Below, one piece after another: positions 47,355 through 56,404 of a DNA stretch of 64,000 bases (position 1 is the first letter of the stretch; the number at the start of each line of letters is the position of its first letter). The notes beneath the pieces were generated by a model. That model was given only the letters and a program-made list of their open reading frames with translations, was not told the origin of the DNA and made no database searches. Source of the stretch: an uncultured Ruminiclostridium sp. (GTDB taxonomy: Bacteria > Bacillota > Clostridia > Oscillospirales > Ruminococcaceae); assembly GCA_947623915.1 (NCBI GenBank), contig CANQIB010000004.1:107295-171294 (forward strand). Direction: 5' to 3'. Position numbers and translations under genes: made by a program.

Positions 47355-49037
47355 TTATTTTATCTCTATCCGTCCCTGCGGCTCGGCGTACTCGTCCCCA
47401 ACGGTCCCGTTAAGTCCGTCCGTGAGATAAGTCATAAGTATCTCGTAATCTGTCATTCCTTCATCTATAGTCAGCTCGTTATCCGTGAACATATTCAGCC
47501 CGTCTCCGCCTTCTTTGATAAGGTAGTTGTGGGACGCTACCGTATATACTTTATCCGGCACAAGCTCCGTATAGCTGCCGTCCTCCTCAAGGACCTTGAC
47601 GTCCTTTACTCTCCGTTCATCTCCGCATGAGAGAAAATTCCCTTGTTCGTCCGTTTCCACCGTGGATACCACGGAAGTGTCTATGCTGTATTTAAGCCCC
47701 GATACCTGCAAAAAGCCACCGTTTTCACCTACCGCATTTTCTCCGTCGTCAGGTTTTGTCGGGCAGAAACGGCTCGCCATCTCCAGAGCGTCCAGTATTT
47801 CCTGACCCGTGGCATTTGCCACGCACAGGGTATTTCCATAGGGGTGCACGTTCAGGATATCGCCATAGGTTATATCTCCCGCGGGAATATCCGCCCGTAT
47901 GCCGCCGCCGTTCACAAGCGCGATATCCGCCCCCGACACGGCACGGTACGCGTCCGCGCAGAAATCTCCCAGATTGGTTTCCCTGTTGCGTATGAGCCGC
48001 ATTCCGGATTCGGAAACGGTCGTAAGCGCTACATTCGATGCGGCGATTTTTTTCGTCAGCTCGGCGTCGAACTTTTCTTCCATACTTTCTATATAGCTTG
48101 TCATTTCGCCGTCTTTTTCGGGATAGCTCCCGATAAGTCCTGCTTGGATATTCCCGCTTGCGGTAATGGTAAGACAGCCGATATTGCTAAGTCCCATGCC
48201 GGTGGAGGACAAAAGCACATTCTCCCCATCCGCATTTTTTACAACGTCACAGGGTATCTCGCCGAGGGAATTGCCGTCCAGCACGGCGTCGATCCCGCTC
48301 GTATTTGCGATAAGCTCACGGGAGGTAAACGGCGAGGAGGACTCGTCCGTTCCGAGATGGGAAAGAATTACGACATAATTCGCGCCGTCATTCAGACAGG
48401 CGTCCACGTTTTCCTGAACGCAGCCGTATAATTTCTCCCCGCTTTCCCCGCAGAAGTCGTATACATAGTTTCCGTTATCATCGCAAAAGTACGTCGGAAC
48501 GGATTTTATGATACTCTCAGGCGTTGATACACCGATATAGGCGACTTTCACTTCACCGTAGGATACTATCTTATACGGCAGAAGTCGGGAAAGAAAAGCC
48601 GCGTTATCCTCTCCCGTATAGCTGATATTGCAGCCGAGATATTGAGCGCCGCTTATCTCCATAAGGCGATCGAGCTGCTCCATTCCGTAGCCGAACTCCT
48701 GATCTCCGAGTACGGCGAAGTCATATCCCGCACGTTTCATAAGCTCCGCGGGATATTCCCCCTTGGAAACCGTTCCGATAGCGTTCCCGTGCAGGGCGTC
48801 CCCGCAGTCTACCAGCGTGACATAAGGGGTATTTTCCTCGCACCAATGCCTATATGACACAAGCCCTTCGTATCCGATGTCGTCGTCTATGGAACAATGC
48901 ACGTCATTTGTATATAAAATTACGATGTCGTCCGCTTTCGCATTATCGTTTGCGCTGCATCCGCTTAAAAGCAGCGCGGACGCAAGCGATACCGCCGTAA
49001 TGTATTGCCGTTTTTTCCTGTTTATCCCGATACTCAT
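47355..49037 (-). CDS. bifunctional UDP-sugar hydrolase/5'-nucleotidase lipoprotein
   Basis: LLSGC lipobox, IVILYTNDVHCSID, VNGGGIRADIPAGDITYGDIL; start MSIGINRKKRQ. Confidence 0.9.
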   Translation of the reverse strand: MSIGINRKKRQYITAVSLASALLLSGCSANDNAKADDIVILYTNDVHCSIDDDIGYEGLVSYRHWCEENTPYVTLVDCGDALHGNAIGTVSKGEYPAELMKRAGYDFAVLGDQEFGYGMEQLDRLMEISGAQYLGCNISYTGEDNAAFLSRLLPYKIVSYGEVKVAYIGVSTPESIIKSVPTYFCDDNGNYVYDFCGESGEKLYGCVQENVDACLNDGANYVVILSHLGTDESSSPFTSRELIANTSGIDAVLDGNSLGEIPCDVVKNADGENVLLSSTGMGLSNIGCLTITASGNIQAGLIGSYPEKDGEMTSYIESMEEKFDAELTKKIAASNVALTTVSESGMRLIRNRETNLGDFCADAYRAVSGADIALVNGGGIRADIPAGDITYGDILNVHPYGNTLCVANATGQEILDALEMASRFCPTKPDDGENAVGENGGFLQVSGLKYSIDTSVVSTVETDEQGNFLSCGDERRVKDVKVLEEDGSYTELVPDKVYTVASHNYLIKEGGDGLNMFTDNELTIDEGMTDYEILMTYLTDGLNGTVGDEYAEPQGRIEIK

Positions 49038-49367
49038 TTTTCTCCTCCAAAGCAGTCTTAAAATAATGGTAAAAAATTCTAATTCGGATATTTTAAAATT
49101 ATAACTCTTAAAAATGAATTTGTCAAGAGCGACGTTTTCTGTGTTCTTCTTTCGGAGCCATCGACGGATCGAATAAAGCGAGCGCTCATCTTTTCGCATA
49201 GGAGGCGCTTTTTTGCCGCCGATATCAAAAAAAGCGTACAGGCGGCATATTATGTCCGTGACAAACATATATTTAGGTTAGGAGCCGAGCCGAAGCTGCT
49301 TCGGCAGTTTCCGAATGTATGACCGTTACGTTTTTACGGGCGGGAAATAAGCTCAAAGGAGGAAAAT

Positions 49368-50912
49368 ATGGATTTATCAATTTCAAAGGAGCCGTTATAT
49401 CTCAACGAGGTCATTTACGACGGTACGGCTGAGCAGGGCGTAGAGTTTGATTATATCCTGCCGGATTACTATCCGGATATTTTTAAAATACTCAAATGCT
49501 CTTTAAAACCGGGGATAGTTTCCTACAACATTTCCGGCGACAAGCTGATATGCGACGGTATCGTGTATATTTCCGCCCTGTATCTTAGTGAAAACAGCAA
49601 CGCTCTGAACTGCGTGGAACACAGATATACCTTTTCCAAGACGGTGGATCTTGCGAAAGAGGCGGACGGAGCGACGGCGACGATAATACCTCGGACGGAT
49701 TACTGCACGGTAAGAGCCATATCCGGCAGACGGCTGGACGTGCGGGGCGCGGTGAGCTGTAAGGTGAAAGTGACGGGCAGCCGCATGACGGAGATAGTGA
49801 CGGGCGCGTCGGGCGAGGGGGTACAGGTAAGACGGACTCCCGTATCCTGCGGCGGCAAAAAGGTCACCGTAAAAAAGCAGTTTATCGCAAGAGAGGACAT
49901 CGAAGTCAGCGACGCGAAGGGAACGGTCAAAGCGGTGGTGAACTGCGATACCGTGAGCGTGGTGAGCGACTGCAAGGTCATAGAGGATAAGGTGATACTA
50001 AAGGGAGAGGCAAAGCTGAAAGCGCTCTACCTTATAGAAAACGACGGCACGGTAAGCGCCGAGATAATGGAGGCGGATATACCGCTCAGCCAGATAATAG
50101 ACGCTGACGGCGTTACCGATAAGCATACGATATACGCGCAGTTCAACATACTGTCCTGCGACCTTTCGCTTAAACAGAGCGGGGAGAACGACAGCCGCGT
50201 GTTTACCTGCGATATTTCCGCCGAGGCGTCGGTATGCGCGGATATAGAACAGACGGTGTATCCCGTAACGGATATGTATTCCGTCGATTACGAAAGCGAG
50301 TTTACAACGGCGGTCATAAAGACCGAAACAAATCCGAGATACATATCGCAGACTCTTACCTTAAAGGAAACGGCGGAATGTACGCAGGGCGCGCCTCAGA
50401 GCATAATAGACTGCCGCTGCGAGTTAAACGATCTTACCTGTCGGGGAAGATCCTCGGAGGAGCTGGTAATATGCGGGCAGGCTTCCTATCAGGTGCTTGC
50501 AAGACTTGAAAGCGGTCTGCCCGTATATATCGAAAAGGTACAGCCGTTTGAGCTGTCCGTGCCGGTAAGCGGTCTTAACGGCGACAGCGTTATCGAGCCG
50601 TCGGTACAGGTGTCGTCGGTAAGCTACAGTATGACCTCCGACAGCGAAATAGAGCTGCGCGTCAGCGTTTCCATGCAGGGCTGTCTGTATCAGACCGGCT
50701 TGGTAGAGGTGGTAAAGGAGATAAGCGTAAACACCGATTCCCCGAAGCAGAAAAATAACGAGTACGGGCTGAAACTGTATTTTGCCGAGGAAAACGAGGA
50801 CGTGTGGAGCATAGCAAAGCAATACAACACCGATTGCGAGCAGATAAAGAGCGAAAACGACATTCAGGGTGATAAAGTACCCGCCGGTATGCTGCTTATC
50901 CCGATAGTGTGA
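49368..50912 (+). CDS. sipL: SipL-like SPOCS (DUF3794) protein with C-terminal LysM
   Basis: Repeated SPOCS-type domains, C-terminal LKLYFAEENEDVWSIAKQYNTDCEQIKSEN (LysM); adjacent to spoIVA. Confidence 0.85.
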   Translation: MDLSISKEPLYLNEVIYDGTAEQGVEFDYILPDYYPDIFKILKCSLKPGIVSYNISGDKLICDGIVYISALYLSENSNALNCVEHRYTFSKTVDLAKEADGATATIIPRTDYCTVRAISGRRLDVRGAVSCKVKVTGSRMTEIVTGASGEGVQVRRTPVSCGGKKVTVKKQFIAREDIEVSDAKGTVKAVVNCDTVSVVSDCKVIEDKVILKGEAKLKALYLIENDGTVSAEIMEADIPLSQIIDADGVTDKHTIYAQFNILSCDLSLKQSGENDSRVFTCDISAEASVCADIEQTVYPVTDMYSVDYESEFTTAVIKTETNPRYISQTLTLKETAECTQGAPQSIIDCRCELNDLTCRGRSSEELVICGQASYQVLARLESGLPVYIEKVQPFELSVPVSGLNGDSVIEPSVQVSSVSYSMTSDSEIELRVSVSMQGCLYQTGLVEVVKEISVNTDSPKQKNNEYGLKLYFAEENEDVWSIAKQYNTDCEQIKSENDIQGDKVPAGMLLIPIV

Positions 50913-51087
50913 GCCGCTGAGAAAGCGTCCTCCGCGACGGACTTTTCGCCGGTTTAGGCAAAGGACGGGTATCATGTGTTCCCGCCTGTTCCTCCGCACG
51001 TGAACAGGCAGGGCAGGCAAATCGGCGGGCAGCAGGATACCGGCACAAACGCAGAAAAACAAAACCGTGCGGAGAAAAGGAGCAAAT

Positions 51088-52563
51088 ATGCCTCAATCTA
51101 TTTACAAAGACATCTCCGTGCGGACGCAGGGAAATATTTATATCGGAGTGGTAGGGCCGGTACGTTCCGGCAAATCCACCTTTATCAGTAAGTTTATGAA
51201 CGTGCTGGTGCTGCCGGGGATAGGCAGCGATTATGTTCGCGAGAGGGCTGTAGACGAGCTTCCCCAGTCCGCGGCGGGAAAAACGATAATGACCACCGAA
51301 CCCAAATTCGTGCCGGAGGAAGCGGTAAACGTAGTGCTGGAGGACAGCACCTCGATGAATGTGCGGCTTATCGACTGCGTAGGGTATATCGTGCCCAGCG
51401 CGATAGGCTATATCGAAAACGAAGCGCCGAGAATGGTCATGACGCCGTGGTTCGACGAGGAGATACCGTTTAATATGGCGGCGGAGGTCGGCACGCAGAA
51501 GGTCATTACCGAACACAGCACGATAGGGCTGGTGGTGACGACGGACGGCAGTATCACGGACATACCGCGCGAGGAATATGCCGAGGCGGAGGAACGCGTG
51601 ATAGCGGAGCTTGAAACCATCGAAAAGCCGTTCGTGATAGTGCTGAACTGCAAAGACCCCCAAAGCGCCTCGGCGCAGGAACTGGCAGCTCAGCTTTCCG
51701 AAAAATATCACAGACCCGTCACGGCGGTAAACTGTCTGGAAATAGGCGAGGAGGATATAAAGGAGATACTTAAAACGGTATTGCTGCAATTCCCCGTAAA
51801 ACAGATAAACATAAAGATACCCAAATGGCTGACCGCGCTGGATAAGGAACATTGGCTGAAAAAAGAGGTATTCGGCACGATACGGGACGCCGCCGCTCTC
51901 ACTGTGGATATGGGCTGTATCAAAAAGTTTGCCGAGGGTATGCTGTCATGCGAGTGCATAACGGGCTGTACCGTAGATAACGCCGACCTCGGCACGGGAA
52001 CGGGATATGTTACCTTAAACGTAAAAAACGAACTGTTTTACCGTATTCTCGGCGAAACCACCGGTCTTGAGCTGAACGACGAAAGCGACCTTATGCCGTG
52101 CATGATAGAGCTTGCCGGCATAAAGAAAAAGTACGAAAAGGTAAAGACCGCGCTGGACGAGGTGCAGGCGACCGGCTACGGTATAGTTATGCCGGGACTG
52201 GAGGAGCTTAAACTGGAAGAGCCGGAGATAATCAAGCAGGGCGGAAAATACGGAGTGCGGCTCAAAGCGTCCGCGCCCTCGATACATATGATGCTTGCCG
52301 ATATTACCACCGAGGTAAATCCGATAGTGGGCAGCGAAAAGCAGTCGGAGGATCTGGTAAAGTATCTGCTGAAAGAATATGAAGAAAATCCCACCAAAAT
52401 ATGGGAAAGCAATATTTTCGGCAAATCGCTGCATGAACTGGTGAACGAGGGACTGAGAAACAAGCTGTACCGTATGCCGACCGACGCAAGGGGAAAGCTG
52501 CAAGAGACCATTCAGCGAATAATCAACGACGGTTGCAGCGGCTTGATATGTATAATTCTTTAA
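51088..52563 (+). CDS. spoIVA: stage IV sporulation protein A
   Basis: IYKDISVRTQGNIYIGVVGPVRSGKSTFISKFMN (Walker A). Confidence 0.96.
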   Translation: MPQSIYKDISVRTQGNIYIGVVGPVRSGKSTFISKFMNVLVLPGIGSDYVRERAVDELPQSAAGKTIMTTEPKFVPEEAVNVVLEDSTSMNVRLIDCVGYIVPSAIGYIENEAPRMVMTPWFDEEIPFNMAAEVGTQKVITEHSTIGLVVTTDGSITDIPREEYAEAEERVIAELETIEKPFVIVLNCKDPQSASAQELAAQLSEKYHRPVTAVNCLEIGEEDIKEILKTVLLQFPVKQINIKIPKWLTALDKEHWLKKEVFGTIRDAAALTVDMGCIKKFAEGMLSCECITGCTVDNADLGTGTGYVTLNVKNELFYRILGETTGLELNDESDLMPCMIELAGIKKKYEKVKTALDEVQATGYGIVMPGLEELKLEEPEIIKQGGKYGVRLKASAPSIHMMLADITTEVNPIVGSEKQSEDLVKYLLKEYEENPTKIWESNIFGKSLHELVNEGLRNKLYRMPTDARGKLQETIQRIINDGCSGLICIIL

Positions 52564-52568
52564 TATTA

Positions 52569-52599
52569 TTTTTGCCCCGCTGAAAAGCGGGGCAAAAAT
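52569..52599. terminator. bidirectional intrinsic terminator
   Basis: TTTTTGCCCCGCT-gaa-AAGCGGGGCAAAAA between convergent spoIVA and spoIVB. Confidence 0.9.
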
Positions 52600-52602
52600 T
52601 TG

Positions 52603-53811
52603 TCAGGCAGCCTGCGGCTGTACCGAGCGAAGCTCTTTCGTTTCCTCATACATGGACTGGGCGAATATGCCGTAGCCCTTGGTCGGTTCGTTTACGAAAA
52701 CGTGGGTGACGGCTCCCGCTATCATTCCGTCCTGAATTATCGGGCTGCCGCTCATTCCCTGAACGATACCGCCGGTAGCCTCCAAAAGCTCGCGGTCGGT
52801 AATGCTTATTACCAGATTTTTGTTTTCTCGGTTGTACGGGTCAACGCTCTCTATCTCTATTTCGTACCGTTTGGCGGGTTGATCGTTTACGGTAGTGATG
52901 ATATACGCCTTTCCTGTGTGTATCTCTTCGGCGTAAGCCATCGGCATCGCCTCCTCGGAAACGGGACACAGCCCGCTGTGACCGAAAAGACCGCGTTCGG
53001 TGTTTTTATCTATCGTTCCTGTAACGGTATTTGACAGTAGATTCCCGCAAAGCTCTCCCGGACTTCCGTCGCTGCTTTTTTTAACTTCGGTTATCACGGC
53101 GGGGACTATCTCGCCCTTTCTGAGCGGCAGGACCTCGCCGGTATCCACATCGCATACCGCGTGGCCAAGCCCCGCGAAAACTCCGTTCTCGCTGTCATAG
53201 TAGGTCATCGTGCCTATTCCGGCGGCGCTGTCGCGCACCCATACCCCCAGTTTTAAAACGCCGTCCGCGTCCTTTTCGGGAGTCGCGCTGACTGTATGCT
53301 TTTCGCCGTCGCGGATATACTCTATAATAGTGTTTTCACCGTTTTTTTCCACCAGACGCGAAAGCTGCTTTGCGGAGGTCACCTGCTCGCCGTTTATCCG
53401 TGTAATTATATCTCCCGCCTGCAAGCCGGCTTTTCCTGCGGGAGATATATCCCCGCTGCCGCCGACTATGCCGAAGTCCGTCACTATAACTCCATCGGTC
53501 AGCAGCTTTATGCCGAACGGAGTACCGCAGGGCACAAGATACGGGCGCTGCTCCTTGACGGCGGTCACGGTCTTGACCGGCAGTATCCCGAACAGCTTTA
53601 CGTTTGCTTTATATTCGCTGCGCCCGTCGGGGAGCAGCGCGGTTTCTTTAAATTCTGCGGTGATACCCGCCGCCGATATCGCGGCTATCTCTCCGTCCTT
53701 ATCTATATAACAGCCGCTTTCTATAACGCCGTCTATATAAGCCGACGCCGCAAACATCATTATTATGATAAAAGACAGAGCGGCGGGCAAAATATTTACA
53801 GCTTTTTTCAT
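52603..53811 (-). CDS. spoIVB: SpoIVB peptidase (S55, PDZ)
   Basis: PDZ region AGLQAGDIITRINGEQV, GHAVCDVDTGEVLPLRKGEI, QGMSGSPIIQDGMIAGAVTHVFVN. Confidence 0.95.
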   Translation of the reverse strand: MKKAVNILPAALSFIIIMMFAASAYIDGVIESGCYIDKDGEIAAISAAGITAEFKETALLPDGRSEYKANVKLFGILPVKTVTAVKEQRPYLVPCGTPFGIKLLTDGVIVTDFGIVGGSGDISPAGKAGLQAGDIITRINGEQVTSAKQLSRLVEKNGENTIIEYIRDGEKHTVSATPEKDADGVLKLGVWVRDSAAGIGTMTYYDSENGVFAGLGHAVCDVDTGEVLPLRKGEIVPAVITEVKKSSDGSPGELCGNLLSNTVTGTIDKNTERGLFGHSGLCPVSEEAMPMAYAEEIHTGKAYIITTVNDQPAKRYEIEIESVDPYNRENKNLVISITDRELLEATGGIVQGMSGSPIIQDGMIAGAVTHVFVNEPTKGYGIFAQSMYEETKELRSVQPQAA

Positions 53812-54162
53812 ATAACCACTCCTTGAGATGTTTCAGAATGAAAAATCACAGAAATAATATTTGCCCGACGGATTTTTTTATAAGAGGTATTTTTTAATTT
53901 TAGCTTTTTACTGACATGGAAACCGCAGAGCCGTACCGCAAGCGAAAAGTCAAATTTTGACGCCGTTTCGTCAAATAATTGACATCGGCGGAAAATTGTG
54001 ATATTATATGTTTAAGCGCGGATATTTCCGACGTTTTAACAAAACGTACCGCATATTTCTTATCTTTTGCAGCGCAAAAGAAAAAATTCGTTTTTCGGCG
54101 GATAATTATGACGGGCAAGCCCTTTATTGAAAATCGGTACGAATATCAAAAAGGAATATGTT

Positions 54163-54642
54163 ATGAAAATATTTGTGAATGTTTTAAAGGTTATCTTAAT
54201 GGTCGCGACAGGCGCGGTGGCTATCGCGTTCAACGTTTGCGGCGGCATCTCGGCTTTTTTCACGGGAGTGGCGCAGATAAACGGCATAGAGGGGTATGTC
54301 ATTTTCTGGATAGCTCTCACGGTGGTGTTTTTTGTTATCCCGACCTTTTTGGTCATGCTCAAAAAATACATCATTGCCGCGGCGATGTCTTTTGTGGGAA
54401 TGATATGCGTGTTCATTCTGCATGAGCTGCTAAGAGGCACGGCAAGAGAGCTGTACCTGCCAATGCTGGTGATAACCGTGTTGGATATACTTATAGCTAT
54501 CTTCGGCAACTGGGACAGAATACACGAGGGAATGGACGAGCGCGAAAAGCGCAAAAACGCGGAAGCTCCGTCGGTGCTTGGCGGTACGGTATCCGCGCAA
54601 AGCTCAGGCGGTAAAGATAAAAAAAGCAAGAAGAAGGGATAA
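54163..54642 (+). CDS. hypothetical membrane protein
   Basis: Start MKIFVNVLKV within ORF; four hydrophobic segments, Lys-rich tail; adjacent to nucleoside phosphorylase. Confidence 0.6.
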   Translation: MKIFVNVLKVILMVATGAVAIAFNVCGGISAFFTGVAQINGIEGYVIFWIALTVVFFVIPTFLVMLKKYIIAAAMSFVGMICVFILHELLRGTARELYLPMLVITVLDILIAIFGNWDRIHEGMDEREKRKNAEAPSVLGGTVSAQSSGGKDKKSKKKG

Positions 54643-54645
54643 GCT

Positions 54646-55431
54646 ATGGGAATAATATCCGATGACGTTCAATACCATTTAAAGCTAAAAAAAGGCGATG
54701 TCGGCAGGTATGTGATACTTCCGGGCGATCCGGCGCGGGTGCCTTTGATAGCCGAGCGCTTGGACAACGCCGCTTTTGTCGCGTCCAACCGCGAATTTGT
54801 CACATATACCGGCAGCCTGCTCGGTGAAAAGGTAAGCGTTACCTCCACGGGTATCGGCGGGCCGTCCACGGCTATCGCGGTCGAGGAGCTTATCCGCTGC
54901 GGCGCGGATACTTTTATAAGAGTAGGCACAAGCGGAGGAATGGACCTTAAAGTATGTGGCGGCGATTTGGTGATAGCTACCGCTTCGGTGCGCAGCGAGG
55001 GGACAAGCAGGGAATATATCCCGCCGGAATATCCCTCAGCCGCCGATTTCGACGTTGTGAGCGCCCTTGCAAAAGCCGCGTCCGACCTTTCCGAAAATGA
55101 GGACGGCAAACGCTTCCACGTCGGGGTGGTACATTGTAAAGACAGCTTTTACGGAGAGATAGAGCCGGAAAAAATGCCGGTTTCGTTAAAGCTGTGCGAC
55201 GGCTGGAAATCTTATGTAAAATGCGGCTGTCTTACCTCCGAAATGGAATCGGCGGCTCTTTTTGCCGTGGCGCAGGCACGCAAAGTCAGAGCGGGCGCGG
55301 TGTTTACCGCGCTGTGGAACGTCGAGCGCTCAAACGCGGGACTTCCCGATACGGTGTGCATGGACAGCGGCAGAGCGATACAAGCGGCGGTAAACGCTGT
55401 CAAAATCCTTATCGAACAGGATAAGGCTTAA
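54646..55431 (+). CDS. uridine phosphorylase-like nucleoside phosphorylase
   Basis: YVILPGDPARVPLIAERLD, STGIGGPSTAIAVEEL, TSEMESAALFAVA. Confidence 0.92.
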   Translation: MGIISDDVQYHLKLKKGDVGRYVILPGDPARVPLIAERLDNAAFVASNREFVTYTGSLLGEKVSVTSTGIGGPSTAIAVEELIRCGADTFIRVGTSGGMDLKVCGGDLVIATASVRSEGTSREYIPPEYPSAADFDVVSALAKAASDLSENEDGKRFHVGVVHCKDSFYGEIEPEKMPVSLKLCDGWKSYVKCGCLTSEMESAALFAVAQARKVRAGAVFTALWNVERSNAGLPDTVCMDSGRAIQAAVNAVKILIEQDKA

Positions 55432-55476
55432 CTTGCAGTTTTATCCTTTGATAAATCCGACGCATATGCGCATAAT

Positions 55477-55511
55477 AAAAACGTAGAGCAACACTGCTTT
55501 ACGTTTTTTTA
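55477..55511 (+). terminator. intrinsic terminator
   Basis: AAACGTAGAGCA-acac-TGCTTTACGTTTTTTT. Confidence 0.75.
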
Positions 55512-55538
55512 ACGCATAATGAAAAGGGGTTTTTTATC

Positions 55539-55709
55539 ATGGATACCGAATACGCAAACAAGCATATCGCCTGCACCATCAAAAACTGTAAAAACCATTG
55601 CTGCTGTGCGGATTACTGCTCGCTTGACCGAATAAGGATAGGTTCGCACGAGTGCGACCCGTCGGAAAAAGCCTGCACCGACTGCAAATCTTTTGAACCG
55701 AAAAAATAG
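55539..55709 (+). CDS. DUF1540 small Cys-rich protein (below ORF-track size cutoff)
   Basis: MDTEYANKHIACTIKNCKNHCCCADYCSLDRIRIGSHECDPSEKACTDCKSFEPKK; GGGG upstream. Confidence 0.8.
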   Translation: MDTEYANKHIACTIKNCKNHCCCADYCSLDRIRIGSHECDPSEKACTDCKSFEPKK

Positions 55710-55773
55710 TTGATACGGTCGGCGCCGTCCCGCTGCTTGAGGACGGCGCCATACTGCTTTTCAGAAAAATTTT

Positions 55774-55808
55774 TGTCACATTTCTCGTCCTTTTGCGTCT
55801 ATATAGAC
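55774..55808 (+). promoter_or_regulatory. putative ECF-type promoter plus palindrome
   Basis: TGTCACA - 15 nt - CGTCTA, with perfect palindrome GTCTATATAGAC overlapping the -10. Confidence 0.4.
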
Positions 55809-55846
55809 AAAGACGTCGGAACGCTCAAAAAAAGGGGGAAGTAAGT

Positions 55847-56404
55847 ATGGACGACAACGCTATAATAGAGATGTTCTTTGCACGGTCTGAAAACGCCATA
55901 TCCGCTCTTTCCGCCAAGTACGGCGGAATGTGCCGCAGCATTTCCGAAAATATCCTTAAAAACAAAGAGGACGCGGAGGAATGTGTGAACGATACATATT
56001 TACGCGTATGGCAAAGCATACCGCCAACGCGTCCGAAATGCCTTTCGGCATATATCGGGAAGATAGCGCGGAACAAGGCGCTTTCCAAATACCGAAAAAA
56101 CACGGCTTTGTTCAGAAACAGCAGGTTTGACGCGTCGCTGGACGAGCTGGCGGACTGTATCTCCTCGGTCGGTACGGTGGAGGAGGAATTTGACGCGGCG
56201 CGCACCGCCGAGATGATAAATCTGTTCCTCGGTACGCTGGACAGCGAGAGCCGCGTAATATTCCTTATGCGGTACTGGGCGGGCTACAGCGTCAAGGCTA
56301 TCGCAAAGTCGTTTGACGCAGCACCCAACACCGTGACGGTAAGGATATCCCGAATAAAGGAAAAGCTGAGAAAATATTTACAAAAGGAGGGAACGGAGAT
56401 ATGA
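55847..56404 (+). CDS. RNA polymerase sigma factor, sigma-70/ECF family
   Basis: Region 2 (DAEECVNDTYLRVWQSIPPTRPKCLSAYIGKIARNKALSKYRK) and region 4 (YSVKAIAKSFDAAPNTVTVRISRIKEKLRKYL). Confidence 0.92.
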   Translation: MDDNAIIEMFFARSENAISALSAKYGGMCRSISENILKNKEDAEECVNDTYLRVWQSIPPTRPKCLSAYIGKIARNKALSKYRKNTALFRNSRFDASLDELADCISSVGTVEEEFDAARTAEMINLFLGTLDSESRVIFLMRYWAGYSVKAIAKSFDAAPNTVTVRISRIKEKLRKYLQKEGTEI

